From: Sarcocystis neurona
Lineage: Eukaryota > Apicomplexa > Conoidasida > Eucoccidiorida > Sarcocystidae
Length of the DNA: 64,000 nt
Direction of reading: 5' to 3'
Assembly (NCBI GenBank): GCA_000727475.1
Contig: KL647314.1
Location: forward strand, 1,660,057-1,724,056
Shown here: positions 24,994 through 36,000 of the stretch, one piece after another
How positions within the stretch are numbered: position 1 is the stretch's first letter
Layout: each line of letters starts with the position of its first letter
Made by a program: the position numbers and the translations under genes
The notes under the pieces: generated by a model
Database searches by the model: none
Seen by the model: the letters and a program-made list of their open reading frames with translations, nothing else
Told to the model about the DNA's origin: nothing

Positions 24994-27900
24994 TACATGT
25001 GCATCAGCTACATATACATATGTACATATATACACAGATACACACATGTATGTGCAGTGGGATGTGTACAGACGGGAGATTAGTGTGTCTGTCCCAGCGA
25101 ACCGCCTGAAGCAGTTTTCGTGTACACGTAGAGACCTACGTATATTTATAGAAGCATACATTTATATATAAGCATTACTATTTATGCGTACATGTATTTA
25201 TACATACACCTACATGTACGTTTGTCTGTAGGGCAATATACAGAGAGGAGGTTCGTGTGTGCGTACCTCGATGAGCTGGGTGAGGCACTTGCGCGACTGT
25301 CTGACGGAACGCTCGTCTCCCCACAGCGGCTTCAACGTCGAGAAGTCCAGACTATCCTGTTTTTCACCGGCGGTAGTAGAAGCAGCAGCGGCAACACCAG
25401 CAGCGGCAGCAGCAACAGCAGCAGCGACAGGGCCACCAATGTTCCAGCAACATGGACGGGCGGAGCAGCAGCTACAGCGCGGCCACAGCAGCAAGACGAG
25501 GAGCAGCAGCAGGGAGGACAGTCGCAGCAGCAGAGGGGGCTCGGCTGCAGCACCACCAACGGCAGCAGCAAGACGACCATCTGCAGGTATCCCAGCAGCA
25601 GCATGGGTGTACCAACGATGGCTGCAGCAACCACGGCACCACGGCGAGAGCCCCGAGCACAGCCTAGGCGGCATAATGGACGGTGAGACACATATAAGTG
25701 TACACAGAAAGACAGACGAATACACATGGACATGCAGAAAGTGGCAATAGAATGAGTAGATACATGTACAGGCACCCACACGTAAAGAGGGTAACGCGAC
25801 TCTATATACAATCGATATACATATATGCATATATATACGCGTGCATACAGGGGTCCGACGTACCATCGAAATAGATACACACGCACGTATACAATCGTCC
25901 CACACAGTCCATCTACGTATACATATATATATATATATATATAACTACGCATACACTTGTTCTACATACAATCGATATACATACACACACGTCCATGTAT
26001 GGATGCAAAAACTTGTTCTACATACAATCCATACAAATACATATATATATATACGCATGCATACACTTTCCCTACATACACTCGATATATACACACATGC
26101 ACGTGCACGCATCCCCTTGTGCCAAAAGAATGGAACGGCGATAAAGTAGCCCTCTGCAAGAGTTCCCCATACACATCCGTACACACACACGTACGCAGAC
26201 ACATATCGATGAATTTACACATACGGATGGGTCGTCCACGGCCCTATCGAGCCATATACACATCGACACTTGTGTTGGCTGCCCATACCTGTTTCTGCAA
26301 GGGGCGGCACGTCGCACTTTCCGCCACACAAATTGCAGCCGACGAACACTTTCACTACGTGTACATATACGGCCAGAAACAGACGCATACGTATGGACCT
26401 CTGAGACACGCAGAGAGAGAAGTATATATGGATCCACGTCAGTATATAAATATATGCGTAGGTAGGCAGACAGACGTGGACGTACGGATGCGGGGAAAAG
26501 AGAAAGAGGAAGGCCGTTGTATCCTCCTTTAAAGTAAATATGTACCGATACACACACTTCTGCGTGTACAGAAATACAGAGACAGACAGCGAGAGGCACA
26601 CATTTGTTCCCTTTTTTGTGTATAAATATATACGTGTGTAGGCCGGTAGATGGGACGGAAGAAAGCACTGTAGTTGTACCCGCGTTTCTACATGCAGTTA
26701 CACGTATACAGCAAGGTAGGCAAGGACAGGTGTGTGCATGTGCAAGTCACACACACAGAGAGACAAAAACAGGCCCACATGTGTTTCGTCATGTATAGAC
26801 AAACACACACACGTGTCTACTAGACACGCAGACAGTGACGCACGTGCGGGCGGCGGCGCTCGTGTACGGTGGTTTTCTCTACAAATAGACATATATGTGT
26901 GGACCTGCAGATCACTCGTGCAGCAGCAGACGCGCATGCCACTCTTGCAGCAAGTGCCCCCCGGACTCTACGCACGCACACATACCTACAGAGACGGGCA
27001 GGAAAAGAGAGGGGCACAGAGAGGATGCGAAAGGAAAAGAAACGGAGAAGGACAGCAAAAGAGAAGGAGACGGAGAAAATAGAGAGCGAGATAAGGTGGT
27101 GGGTAGATAGGGATATACCTTGGTATACACACGGAACGAATGTATACATATATATGCGCGCGTTATAGTGTGGACCTTGTTCCGCGCAGGCAAGTGCATG
27201 CACGTGTATTCAGATACACAGACACATCCACATATATATGTGTGTATGGGATATTACACGGCTGCAGACACAGGGGAAGCACAGCTGCTTGCACTTCAAA
27301 CGTTTGACAAACAGCCACTGGAGATGGAGCGCGGAGTTGTCTGCAGGATTTTCTCTGCTGCTTCTGCTGCAGCGCTGCACCAGGATACTACTCCTACACC
27401 GGCGCGAAGCCAAAACAAGCGCGCGGAGTCATCGTGTGGGGTGCACGAAAAGCGCCAACACGTACATCCGTACATTGTCTCTCCCCCGCGCTATAAACTT
27501 ATTCATATATATGAAGATATACGTATACATCTATCTGTATGAGTGCGTAAAAGTAATAGCAGACGCGGGAATGCGCGACGTCCGAACGACGTGTGAAGCG
27601 TGCAACACGAGCCATGCATGCATGCAAACGTAGGAGATACATCTACAGAGAGAGATACGGTGAGACGACGACATATATATGTGTGTAAAGAAAAAAAGAG
27701 ATACGCGCCTGTACGGATATGCATATATATGTATACATATATATATATATGTATATATGTGTATATCTGCACGTTTCCATACATCCACGTGGGAGGCCAG
27801 GCTGTAGTATTCTCACTAAGTCGACAATAAGGCCGTTGCATGCGTCCAGGAGCATGCGGCAGCGCTTCATCTGTCCTTCGAGAAGTTGGCGTTTTTCTTT

Positions 27901-28314
27901 CAAAGCAACTGCTCCAGCCTCAGCCACCTTCTCCGGTGTTAGCAGCACTGGGCACCGCTGCAGCAGCAGCAAGTCGCCCTCTTCCGGCTTCTCCTGTTGC
28001 TTCGCTGGCGCTGCTGCTGCTCCTCTTTCTCCTCCTGCAATACCGGGTGCCCCCGCGGCGTCGCTGCTGTCGACCGCGTCGTCTCGCCCCTGGTTTTTCA
28101 GCCCGGCTGCTGCTGCTGCTGTTCCCTGCCCTGACTCTTCATATTCCTGCCACTGCTGCTGCTGTCGCTGCTCGTCTTTCTCCGCCTTTTCAGCGCAGGC
28201 CTCCTGCATGCGCAGCAACTGCTGCCTGCTCAGCCTCTCGAGTTCTGCCGCGTCTGCGCACGCCTGCAGCAGCACCGACGCCACGCGGCCCACAACGCCG
28301 CGCAAGTCCCACAT
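17522..28314 (-). CDS. Eight-exon gene, about 626-aa coiled-coil/low-complexity protein, unknown function
   Basis: Exons (minus): 28314-27817, 25356-25267, 24474-24436, 22649-22150, 21964-21388, 19596-19505, 18187-18136 and, less sure, 17554-17522. The first seven agree in phase at every junction, with donors such as GTGAGA, GTACGC and GTGCGT and acceptors ending CAG. The start MWDLRGVVGRVASVLLQ is preceded by TATATAAATTTG. Residues 1-60 are helical and Gln/Glu-rich. A second helical part precedes the first intron. Exon 4 starts KMTDRLETANNFLKKIF and is Ala/Ser-rich. Exon 5 begins with Arg-Gly repeats and ends in a basic helix (DVDWLLKCRKKLCELKER). Exons 6-7 form another helix (TVQETIEFMNHNAEKLK, then DRRVFMRSIESYIAGLDK). 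The last exon is tentative: in phase it ends LLLSETPGLH, but an alternative with a small Leu-rich exon at about 17.9 kb also fits. Not recognised; probably a structural coiled-coil protein. Confidence 0.62.
17555..18130 (-). repeat. CTG/CAG triplet block in the last intron of the 17522-28314 gene
   Basis: On the plus strand this is AGCAGCAAC/GCAGTAGCA-type repeat; on the coding (minus) strand it is CTG/TTGCTG. It fills the intron between 18136 and 17554 and runs up to the proposed acceptor. All-Leu and all-Ala frames here come from the repeat. Confidence 0.75.
18785..18900 (+). repeat. (GTA)n/(GTAGTG)n triplet tract
   Basis: About 115 bases of AGTAGTAGTGG-type units inside intron 6 of the minus-strand gene 17522-28314. 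This is a different triplet class from the CAG/CTG blocks. Confidence 0.8.
20590..21170 (+). repeat. CTG/TGC-rich block in intron 5 of the 17522-28314 gene
   Basis: The plus strand is rich in CTG/TGC with Cys/Leu/Ser frames; the coding (minus) strand reads GCA/CAG. Minus-strand frames such as QQMLAGQDVSAATATSK could hide a further small exon, but the neighbouring exons (21388 and 19596) join in phase without it. Confidence 0.55.
22735..22930 (+). repeat. Diverged direct duplication, about 100-bp unit
   Basis: Two segments share TATTTCT.A.TAC.AA..A.GCA followed by CGAACATGCGTA and an AT run (about 22785-22840 and 22858-22905). Intronic in the 17522-28314 gene. Confidence 0.55.
23345..23640 (+). 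repeat. AT-rich minisatellite, about 60-bp period, roughly five copies
   Basis: The core CATACTTCTGATATA recurs near 23349, 23411 (TGGTATA) and 23465, then decays to ACCTCTGATATAG (23518) and ACCCCCGATATA (about 23598), each followed by a TACATGTATATA-type spacer. It lies in intron 3 of the minus-strand gene (24435-22650). Confidence 0.75.
24139..24405 (+). repeat. Direct duplication of a two-part unit, about 135-170 bp
   Basis: The first part, GTAGACGACARCCGGATACACA, occurs at about 24142 and 24277. The second part, AGGT.GAC.GT.TGACG.TTCA, occurs at about 24201 and 24372. The order is part 1, part 2, part 1, part 2 with AT runs between. It overlaps the exon 3 downstream intron of the 17522-28314 gene. 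Confidence 0.7.
24959..24990. repeat. (AT)n microsatellite
   Basis: Pure AT run of about 32 bases in intron 2 of the minus-strand gene. Confidence 0.95.
25357..25660 (-). repeat. CTG triplet tract that runs into the exon 2 splice acceptor
   Basis: On the coding strand, about 290 bases of CTG/GCTGCTGTTGCTG and related pyrimidine-rich triplets end in TTCTACTACCGCCGGTGAAAAACAG, directly before exon 2 (25356). The phase of exon 1 requires this CAG. The tract therefore appears to act as, or contain, the polypyrimidine tract of intron 1. Confidence 0.65.
25800..26100 (+). repeat. Dispersed short repeat around CTACATACAATCGATATACA
   Basis: Related copies occur near 25802, 25962, 26015 and 26070, with CATACAATC/CACTCG variants and CACACACG or AT spacers. 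Located in intron 1 of the 17522-28314 gene. Confidence 0.65.
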
Positions 28315-28380
28315 CAAATTTATATACGCGCACCGCCGTTGCTCCGCAACACGGGACTGCGCTGCAGGCCTATACATTCA

Positions 28381-28530
28381 TGATGTATATATATATATAC
28401 GTATATACGTATATGTATAAGAGCGCTGCACAGCGCTGCAGATCTATAAATTGATGATGTACACATATGTATATATATATGTGCATGCGTATGTACCTGT
28501 ATGTATAAGAGCGCTGCACGTCTGCACAGT
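28381..28530 (+). repeat. Direct duplication ending TGTATAAGAGCGCTGCAC
   Basis: Two copies (about 28380-28430 and 28453-28520) each start TGATGTA, have an AT run and end with the 18-base sequence named in the call. They lie 70-200 bases upstream of the ATG at 28314 of the minus-strand gene, so they sit in its probable promoter region. Confidence 0.8.
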
Positions 28531-29837
28531 GGTGATACAGATATATATGTATATGCGTGTCTGTGTGTATATATATATATACATTCTTAAGCAGTGTATA
28601 TGTGTTTTATGTTTACAGTCCTCTATACGTAGGTGAGTACCTAGACATGGACAGACCTATACGAACGTTTCTTCCTGTGTACCTGGCAAATAAATTTGCA
28701 CGTATCTACGTAGTAAATGATACCAGAAAAGGGACGCACACGCTTACATTTGTGTACGCACATACGTAGAGACGCCTCCTTTCATGTGCGTATCTGTGTA
28801 CATTCACATCTATCCCTACATACATAGAGAGATGCATACATTCACTCACACAGCGAGGGGAAACGGAGGTCTCTTCAACACTCAGCTACACCGCAAGCGC
28901 TCGCCGCAAATCCGCTGCTTAAGAAGCAACGCAAACGTTTGCAGAACACGGAGGTACTCCTACACACAGAGACATATATATCTGTAGTTGATAGGTGAAA
29001 ATATATATATATATATGTATACGTATAAATATTTTCTCGTAAGCCATGTGTCTTTTTCGTGCATACGTGTACGTGCATAGACGAATACTGGCAAGTGCAG
29101 CCCGACTCGCTTCGCTTAGCACCAAGAACTGAAAGAGATTGCCCGTCTCGCTTCTCTACTGTCTTTACCAATACGTGTGTGTGATGTCTTCGCGCCTGGA
29201 CACCAAACAGAAATACACGTACAAGAACACATACACATATATACACATATATACGGAGACACTCGATATATGTGCCTGTATACTATTATTGGCAGTTGTA
29301 CATCGCAGAACAGACGTAAACGAGTGCGTCTGTGTATACAAGTGTATATATATCCTTCGCACGCGTGCGTCACACAGAAACATACGTAAACGAATATGTG
29401 TGTATGTGTATATATACGTGCCTATATAGATATACATGCGTATATGTGGACGTAGATGCGTTCCGCTTATGTATCTACGTAAATGTACGTATACACACAC
29501 ATACATCTGTGTGCATGTACACACCAGGACACACGTAAAATCAGCAACAATCGCTGGTGTGGTTCGCCTAGACGTGGAGACGCAGAATATCGTTACGACA
29601 ACTTTGTTAATCTACTCGTACTTACATATATATATATATATGTATGTGTAGATATATATATGTATATCTGCGTGCACGTGACAGTGTGCAGAACGCGTGA
29701 ATGGCTGTGCTCTTCGGCTTTCAACGGAGAGCACTCGTAACGTGGAACTTTTTTCACGCAACTCCACGCACATGCGGAGTTTCCCTTTGTTTCTCGAGCT
29801 CCCCGCAACGAGGAAAATGCATGTAATTAGGGTCTGC
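28531..29837. other. Intergenic, TG/CA-rich, no gene supported
   Basis: Mixed ACGTATAC-type DNA with AT runs near 28570, 29000 and 29630. No splice-consistent exon was seen on either strand. Confidence 0.4.
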
Positions 29838-31640
29838 AATGGATCTGAGCAGCAGCAGCAGCAGCAACCGCAACAGCAGCAGCGGTCGCCGGAGCGCGAA
29901 CTGCCGCACGTGCAGCACCAGCAGCCGGAGCAACCGCAACAGCAGCACCAAACGCAACGGCAGCAACAGCAACCGCAGCCACAAAAACTGCGTGAACAGC
30001 AACAGCAGTCGTAGCAGAAACGCCACCAGCAACAACAGCCGGAGAAGCAGTAGCAGCAGCAACAGCCTAAAAGTCGCAGCGGCCGAGACGCTTCACTACC
30101 AGCAGTGGGAGCTTGTCACCGCAGCAGCAGGAGTCCAGAAATTGCACCACCAATAGCTGAAAGCAGCAAGAAGCCGCAAGGTGCACCAGCAGATTTGGGT
30201 CCAGGTGGAAGACGCGGAGAAGTCGCGGCACGCGCAGGCAAAAGCTGTGCAGGCAGCAAGACACATGTGCAATAGACCAACCCCGCAGCACCAGCAGCCG
30301 CAGGCGCAGCAACTCGACTGGGCCCGTGCAATACGTAGCGTATCAAGCAGCCCCACTACCCCGTATCATCCTCTCCTGCAGTCGCGCCAGTGCAAGTCAC
30401 CGCGACAGCAGCAGCATCAAGCAGCAGCACGTCCCAGAGTAGCCGGAAAGAGCAGGGGCACCAAGCAGCAACAGCCGGTACCGTTCGTACAGGCAGCAGC
30501 AGCAGCAGCGAGCAGCAGCAGTGCGCAGCAGCAGTGAGCAGCAGCAGTGAGCAGCACCAGAGGCAGCAGAGCAGAAGCAGCATCAAGAAGCAGCAGCACC
30601 AGCAGCAACAACGAATAGTGGCAGGAGTCCGCAGAAGTAGCAGCATAGAGGGGAAGCGCGCGAATCTCCGCCGGAAAAGCGGTGCTGCTGGTGCCTACTT
30701 TATTAGCGGCTTCGAGAAGATCCTTCTGAAGACGCGTGTTGGCAGTCAGAATCTGCAAGCAAGCTCCACAGGAGCACAGCTAGCACAGCAGTTCGTCAAT
30801 TGCCGTTGTTAGGGCCAGAAAGGCGCTTCCCGCTGCGGTCGTCTTTTTGAAGCAGGTTGTGGTGCAGCACGGAAGCAGCTGTAGCTCAACAGCAGCAGCC
30901 GCGGAACTGCACAGCTGTGGGGATCGGCAGCCGCAACAGCAGAAGCCGCAGCAGCGGGGCAGCACGGGCCTTCACATGCAGCAGCAACAGCACAAACAGC
31001 AGCAACAGGAGCCGAACCAAGACAAGCAGGAGCCACGGGGCAACTACGCTCGAAGCAGCAGCAGCAGCACCAATTAGACTTGACCCAGGCAGCGAGCAGA
31101 AGCCGCAAGCGGCCGCTGCACGTGTCCCAGCAGCACGAGCTTGTACTTGCAGCAGCAGCAGCCGCACCCGGCCTGCACTCGCCAGTGCCGCTGCGCCTCA
31201 GTCTCTCCCACGCCCGCAGCAGCATGCGTCACGCAAGACCAGCAGCACGAGTCATGGCGAAGCAGCAGGCGCCAATCATCAGCAGCAGCAGACCAGCGAC
31301 GCAGCAGCATCCGCAGCAGCACCGCGGCGACAGCGTCCAAGACCCTGAGTAGCACGTTCCTCCCGAGGCCAGTAGCAGCACCGCGACTGCTGCAGAAAGC
31401 TGACTCAGCAGCAAACGCCGCGTCATGTACGCAGATAAGAAAAGCTGCGGTTTCCCAGTGCTCGTGTTGCTGCAGCAGCAGCTGCCACTGCACGTCGCAC
31501 AGCACTTGTTCCTGTCACAGCTACTAAGCAGACGTTTCTGCGCTGCTGTCCTCGCATGTCTCGTCTCCCTGCTACTACGTTGTATCTCGTCTCGAAAAGC
31601 TGCTGCTGCTGCTGCATTCCTCGGTGCCACGTGTTTCTCC
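29838..31640 (+). repeat. 1.8-kb CAG/AGC/GCA triplet block
   Basis: The plus strand is largely CAGCAGCAAC-type triplets, giving overlapping Ser/Asn, Gln and Ala frames that each run 60-160 codons before a stop. Less repetitive islands (about 30170-30340 and 31590-31640) give protein-like peptides, for example VHQQIWVQVEDAEKSRHAQA on the plus strand and PPQEKHVAPRNAA on the minus. Some real exons may be embedded, but no chain could be phased. Confidence 0.5.
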
Positions 31641-32404
31641 TGCGGGGGCAGGCAGATCAAGTAACTCTGTGTACTTCTCTCAGAGTCGGCCGACGCAGGT
31701 GTGCTGCTCCTCTTGCTGCTGCTCCTGTTGCTCGTGTAACTGCTATTTGGATAGCACCGGGGGCTGCGCGAGGCTCGAGACAGAGTATCTCTCCCCCCAG
31801 CTCGGAGCAGCAACGGCGGACAGACGACCCACTCCTGCAGTAGCACAAGAGGGGGAGCTTCAGCAGTAGCGAGCCGTCAGAACCGCAGAAAGCCACCAGC
31901 AAATGCAGCAGCAACAGCAGCAGCAGCGTGTGCTCCCTGTCAATCGCAACGACGTGCAACCTTCTTCACTAGTCAAAAAACCCGCAACAGCTGCAGCACC
32001 AGAGTCGTCTGACGGCGAAAGAAGCCCCGTGCTGCTGCTGGTGAGGCGGCTTACATCCCCCTTGCAGCAAATGGTGCAACGACAGCTTGCGCTACTGTCG
32101 TCCGTGTCAACGTGACAGCTGCTGCGCTGCAGGGCCGCAGCAGTTGGTGTTAGCGCTTAGTCTGAAACCATCTCGCTGTTGTTGGTGGTATCTCTGGCGA
32201 CCTTGTCGCCTGCGCTGTGTCAGCAAAGCGTGCAACACCGCAGCCCGGGAGTGCTGCAGCGCGCGCGACTGTCAGTTAGACGCTCGGTCTCGACCTGTGT
32301 ACCAGCTGATGCTGCAGCGACTGCTTCTCCTGGCGCCGCTGGTGCTGCTGCAGAGCGTCTGCGGGGACGCCTGTCGCACGTGTCGCCGCTGCTGCTGCGG
32401 TCAC
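31641..32404. other. Coding-like GC-rich stretch, exons unresolved
   Basis: Probably contains the downstream exons of the minus-strand gene at 32405-32826. A minus-strand patch at about 32180-32270 (reading QHSRAAVLHALLTQRRRQ) looks exonic, but the available acceptors do not match the phase 2 end of the exon at 32405. Confidence 0.3.
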
Positions 32405-32826
32405 CTGTCCGTCAAAACAGCGGCTTGCAGTTGCTGCCATGGCTGCCTGGGAAGCGCAGAGTGAAACTGCAGTAAAAGAAGGTATATGTGTGCGAGGGCA
32501 CTTAGCGAGCCGCCGGAGCAACGAGACAGTAAAACTCTTACAACTGGGTGCGTGGAAGAAAGCTCTATAAGCGTCAGCACGCCCTCGTCATCCAGCGGCT
32601 CCGCATCAATAAACAGAGCGACTCCTGCTGCCGCAGTTTTTGATGAACTGTCTACAGCAGCTGCTGCCCCGTGTCCCGCTCTCCCGGCTGCTGTTGCTGC
32701 TGCGTCTTCCCCTCCGTCCGCTGAAAGTGCCGCTGCACCTCTACCATTTCCTCGCTCCCCTCCGCCGCCTTCTCCTCCGCGCCTCTCCACTGCCGCCGCT
32801 GCTTCCTCCATGGCAGCGGCACCCAT
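32405..32826 (-). CDS. Partial gene, first two exons of an unrecognised protein
   Basis: Exon 1 is 32826-32542 (95 codons, phase 0, donor GTAAGA). Exon 2 is 32466-32405 (acceptor TTTTACTGCAG, donor GTGACC, phase 2). ATG 32826 begins MGAAAMEEAAAAVERRGG; a second in-frame ATG is at 32811. The frame stays open upstream to 33018, and an acceptor-like CTTCCGCAG near 32890 means an earlier exon is possible. After a Gly/Ala-rich low-complexity lead, the conserved-looking part reads KTAAAGVALFIDAEPLDDEG, LTLIELSSTHPV and, across the junction, FHSALPRQPWQQLQAAVLTD. The family is not recognised and the 3' exons are not resolved. Confidence 0.45.
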
Positions 32827-33019
32827 CAGCAGCCGAACACGCACCACCGGCAGCAAGTAGACAGCCCAGCAACCCAGCGCCTGCGGAAGCAGAACGGCAG
32901 TCTCTGCATCACAGCACCTCCTTGTTGTACCACCAGCAGCACCTCGACGGGGAGGAGAGGAGACGGGAAAGTGGAAGTTAGTTATATTATCACGGCAGCA
33001 GCAGCGGCTCAAGTGCACC

Positions 33020-36000
33020 GCCTACCTGCACACACTTGTACGCGTCCCTTCACAGCTATGCACTGGACACCACGCACGAACGGCCTTACACGCACAAAGA
33101 AAAATAAACTTGGGCACGCCTCCCTAGGCACCTACACAGAGGAAAGAGAGAGGTGCGCGTGCTGCTGTGTATGGATTCAGAGTATACTTCAGGCGCAGCA
33201 GAACCTGTCAAAGGACAACAGAACGCTAAATATACAACAGCAATAGCCTACAGCAGAACAAGTAGACGTCCGCACAGGCGTTCACAACAGAGAGGAAGTG
33301 AAAAAAACTGTACCGAATGAAGTGCAAGCGCCGCGGAAGCGTCGGGAAAAAGAGAGACCAGGTACTGCTCAATAAGACACGAATCGCACAGAGTAAGATA
33401 AAGGTAAAGATCGCAGAAGAGGACAGGCAGGTTACAGAAAAGGAAGCGAGAATAAAGTGTGAAATAACAGCGTGACGGCAGCTGTCACACCGAAAATGGA
33501 TCAACAGTGCAATCTCTCTTACGTCTTACTTCACTGGCGAAGCACTTGATAGAGGAGAAACACGCTTCTGGAGACGAGAAATAAAAACCACCTTTCACGT
33601 AAGACGTAACCACGCATCTATCTCGGTAGAATGAAAGATTTCCTTGAAAAGATGAAAAGCTTTCCGTAAGGGGAGGGAGCGTGGTCCTTGCAAAGCGGAG
33701 AGGCTTTCGGTAAGAAAAGAGAACGGAGCAAATTGCTACCTTTCCAAGTGAACGTCTTTGTCAGACGGTAGACGAATGGTACAGGACAGTGCGTTGCAGT
33801 GCTGTCGGCTGTACACTCATGAGCTGCGCTCAGAAAAAATTACTTTGTAGTAAAGCATCTTCCAGTTGCTGACGGATATACTCTTCAGCCACAAAAAAGG
33901 GGCGGGCAGTGAAAAACGCGTCCTCTGACGGCAAAGAAAAGCTGCGACTACACCAAAGAGGTGTTATAGTGCGTTGAAAAAGTAAACGGCACAGTGGTTA
34001 CACAGTGTTACGTTAATAGTGTAGTCGTGGATTGCGGGTGATATTACTGGCTCGGTAGCTTCTTTTACGCTCTTTTTCTTGGGGGACGAAGACATAGTAT
34101 CTGGCAAATGGTAGGCTCCTGCTTTCGTGGCTCGACAAAGTGGCAGCGCAAGATGCCCGCGGGGTCACTGTAAATCACGCGCCGGACTCCTGTCTGGACC
34201 CAAACAAGAAAGAGACAGTTTGTTTGAGACTGCGGAACAGGACATGGCTGTTACAGTGGAAGGAGGGAAGGTGGGGAGAGGAATGTGGCAAATGGAGGAG
34301 AGACTGTGAAAAGAGGACAGAGACAAAAAAGTATACAAAAATACTCCCTACGTGCACCGCGTGTACGAATGTGTGGCAGGGGATGAGATAAATGCAGACA
34401 CCGTGGGAAAGGGCGAAAGGTGTGGACAAGGGAGGGAATACGAGTGTAGATATATTGGCACGCGGCCACAGAACGGCACGTAGTTCAGTGCGCGCGGGAT
34501 ATTATATGGGAATGATTCATGTCCGTAAAAACAAACGTTACACATCTGAAAAACTACAACTCCTACGATCTACAGTGAATTACACAAATTAACTCGAGAA
34601 GTATCGGGTGCAGCTCTTCAACACGCACCAAAGACTCATTCTTCTCCGATACAGGGAGGAACAACGTGATATATCTGAGATGCATTGATGGGACATTAAG
34701 AACGAATAAGGAAAATCCCTCCGAGACTGAGGGAGATGGTGAAGACACAATTTGTCCCCGCCTACGAAGAAAAGAGGTGTTAATCTTCCACGTGGCAGGA
34801 AATGTAACAGGCTTTCGCGATACTAAGAAAATTTTTCTCCCACTCCAGAAGAAAGTTCTTCTCTATTCTACAGGAGACTTTGTGACTGTCTGTCTCTTCT
34901 GCAGTAAACGTCGAGATCCTTCAAAACGGCCACCAAGAAGTGTGTGCTTCAGGGGTGGTGTGCTGACGCCGCTCCCCAGCAGAAAACGTGTCTTCCCAAG
35001 AGAAGAACGGTCACTGTGGTGGCACTTGTGTCGACGACAAAATCGGATTCTGAGCGTCAAAAAGGGCGTGTTTTGCAGACGTCCGTCTTCAGTGGGAGAA
35101 AAGTACGCCACAAAAGCTGGGGGACGTCGTTTCTGCCACTTCAGGATGTAGCGGGAGTCTTGCCCTGGTGAGCCAGCTTGGCTGCACCGTTAGAATGTTG
35201 TCCCGGTCACAAGTGGCAACTTTGTTCGAATAAAAATGGAGAAAGAGGACGTGCATATACATTGGAAATTGCTTGCAAAGTGATGAAAAGACCGCACGAA
35301 GTTGCTTGACGGCGTACGGCGGCTGTAGCGCTTGCGTCAGCACGCACTCCTCACCCTAGTAGCAGGTCCGGCAACCGGCGAGGTACATAGACATGCACGC
35401 TGCTGAACAATCTTACACCAGCGCAGTTTCCTGCTGACATACAGAGGTAACATGAGCGGTGCGATGGTAGGTGCTCTAGAGGAAGCTACATGTAGATGGA
35501 GTGGTAGATTTAAATAGATGTCGACAGGCATATACGTAAGGATACGCCTACGTGTATACGAAACGTGAACTGGACGTATACTTGTAACTTGTGCATTATG
35601 TCTTGGTATTTGCATGTCTCACATACGCAGTGCGACACCCCTGAGCACTCGGTAAAGGAGGACACCCTCGTGGAACTAACTCAACTGATTACCATCAGTT
35701 CCGGCTCCGCAAAGCACCACCGGCTTTCCGTAAAGCGCCGCGTAACACACGGTGAAATCCCTGTGACGACCCTGTAGGCCTACCTACCGTCGTGGCCACT
35801 TCCTTGGTGGCGCACGCTGGGTGCTGACCGGCAAGAGACAAGCGCGAGACTCTTACGCAGAGGTACTGTTGGTCAGACCTTATCAGTTACGCTCTGTCGT
35901 GGACTGATGGGTATTAACTCACTCAAACACCCTGCATCATGGTCAGCTTCGCTGTTGAGACATGAATGAAGAAAGGCGTATACAAAGAGGACCGCGCACA

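Noticed and set aside
27210..27413. Possible extra exon of the 17522-28314 gene
   Set aside because: The patch is GC-rich and protein-like, but the exons on either side already join in phase and no acceptor/donor pair here keeps the frame.
34666..35151. 161-codon plus-strand frame as a gene
   Set aside because: No signal peptide, motif, splice support or start context. Frames of this length occur by chance in mixed-composition DNA.
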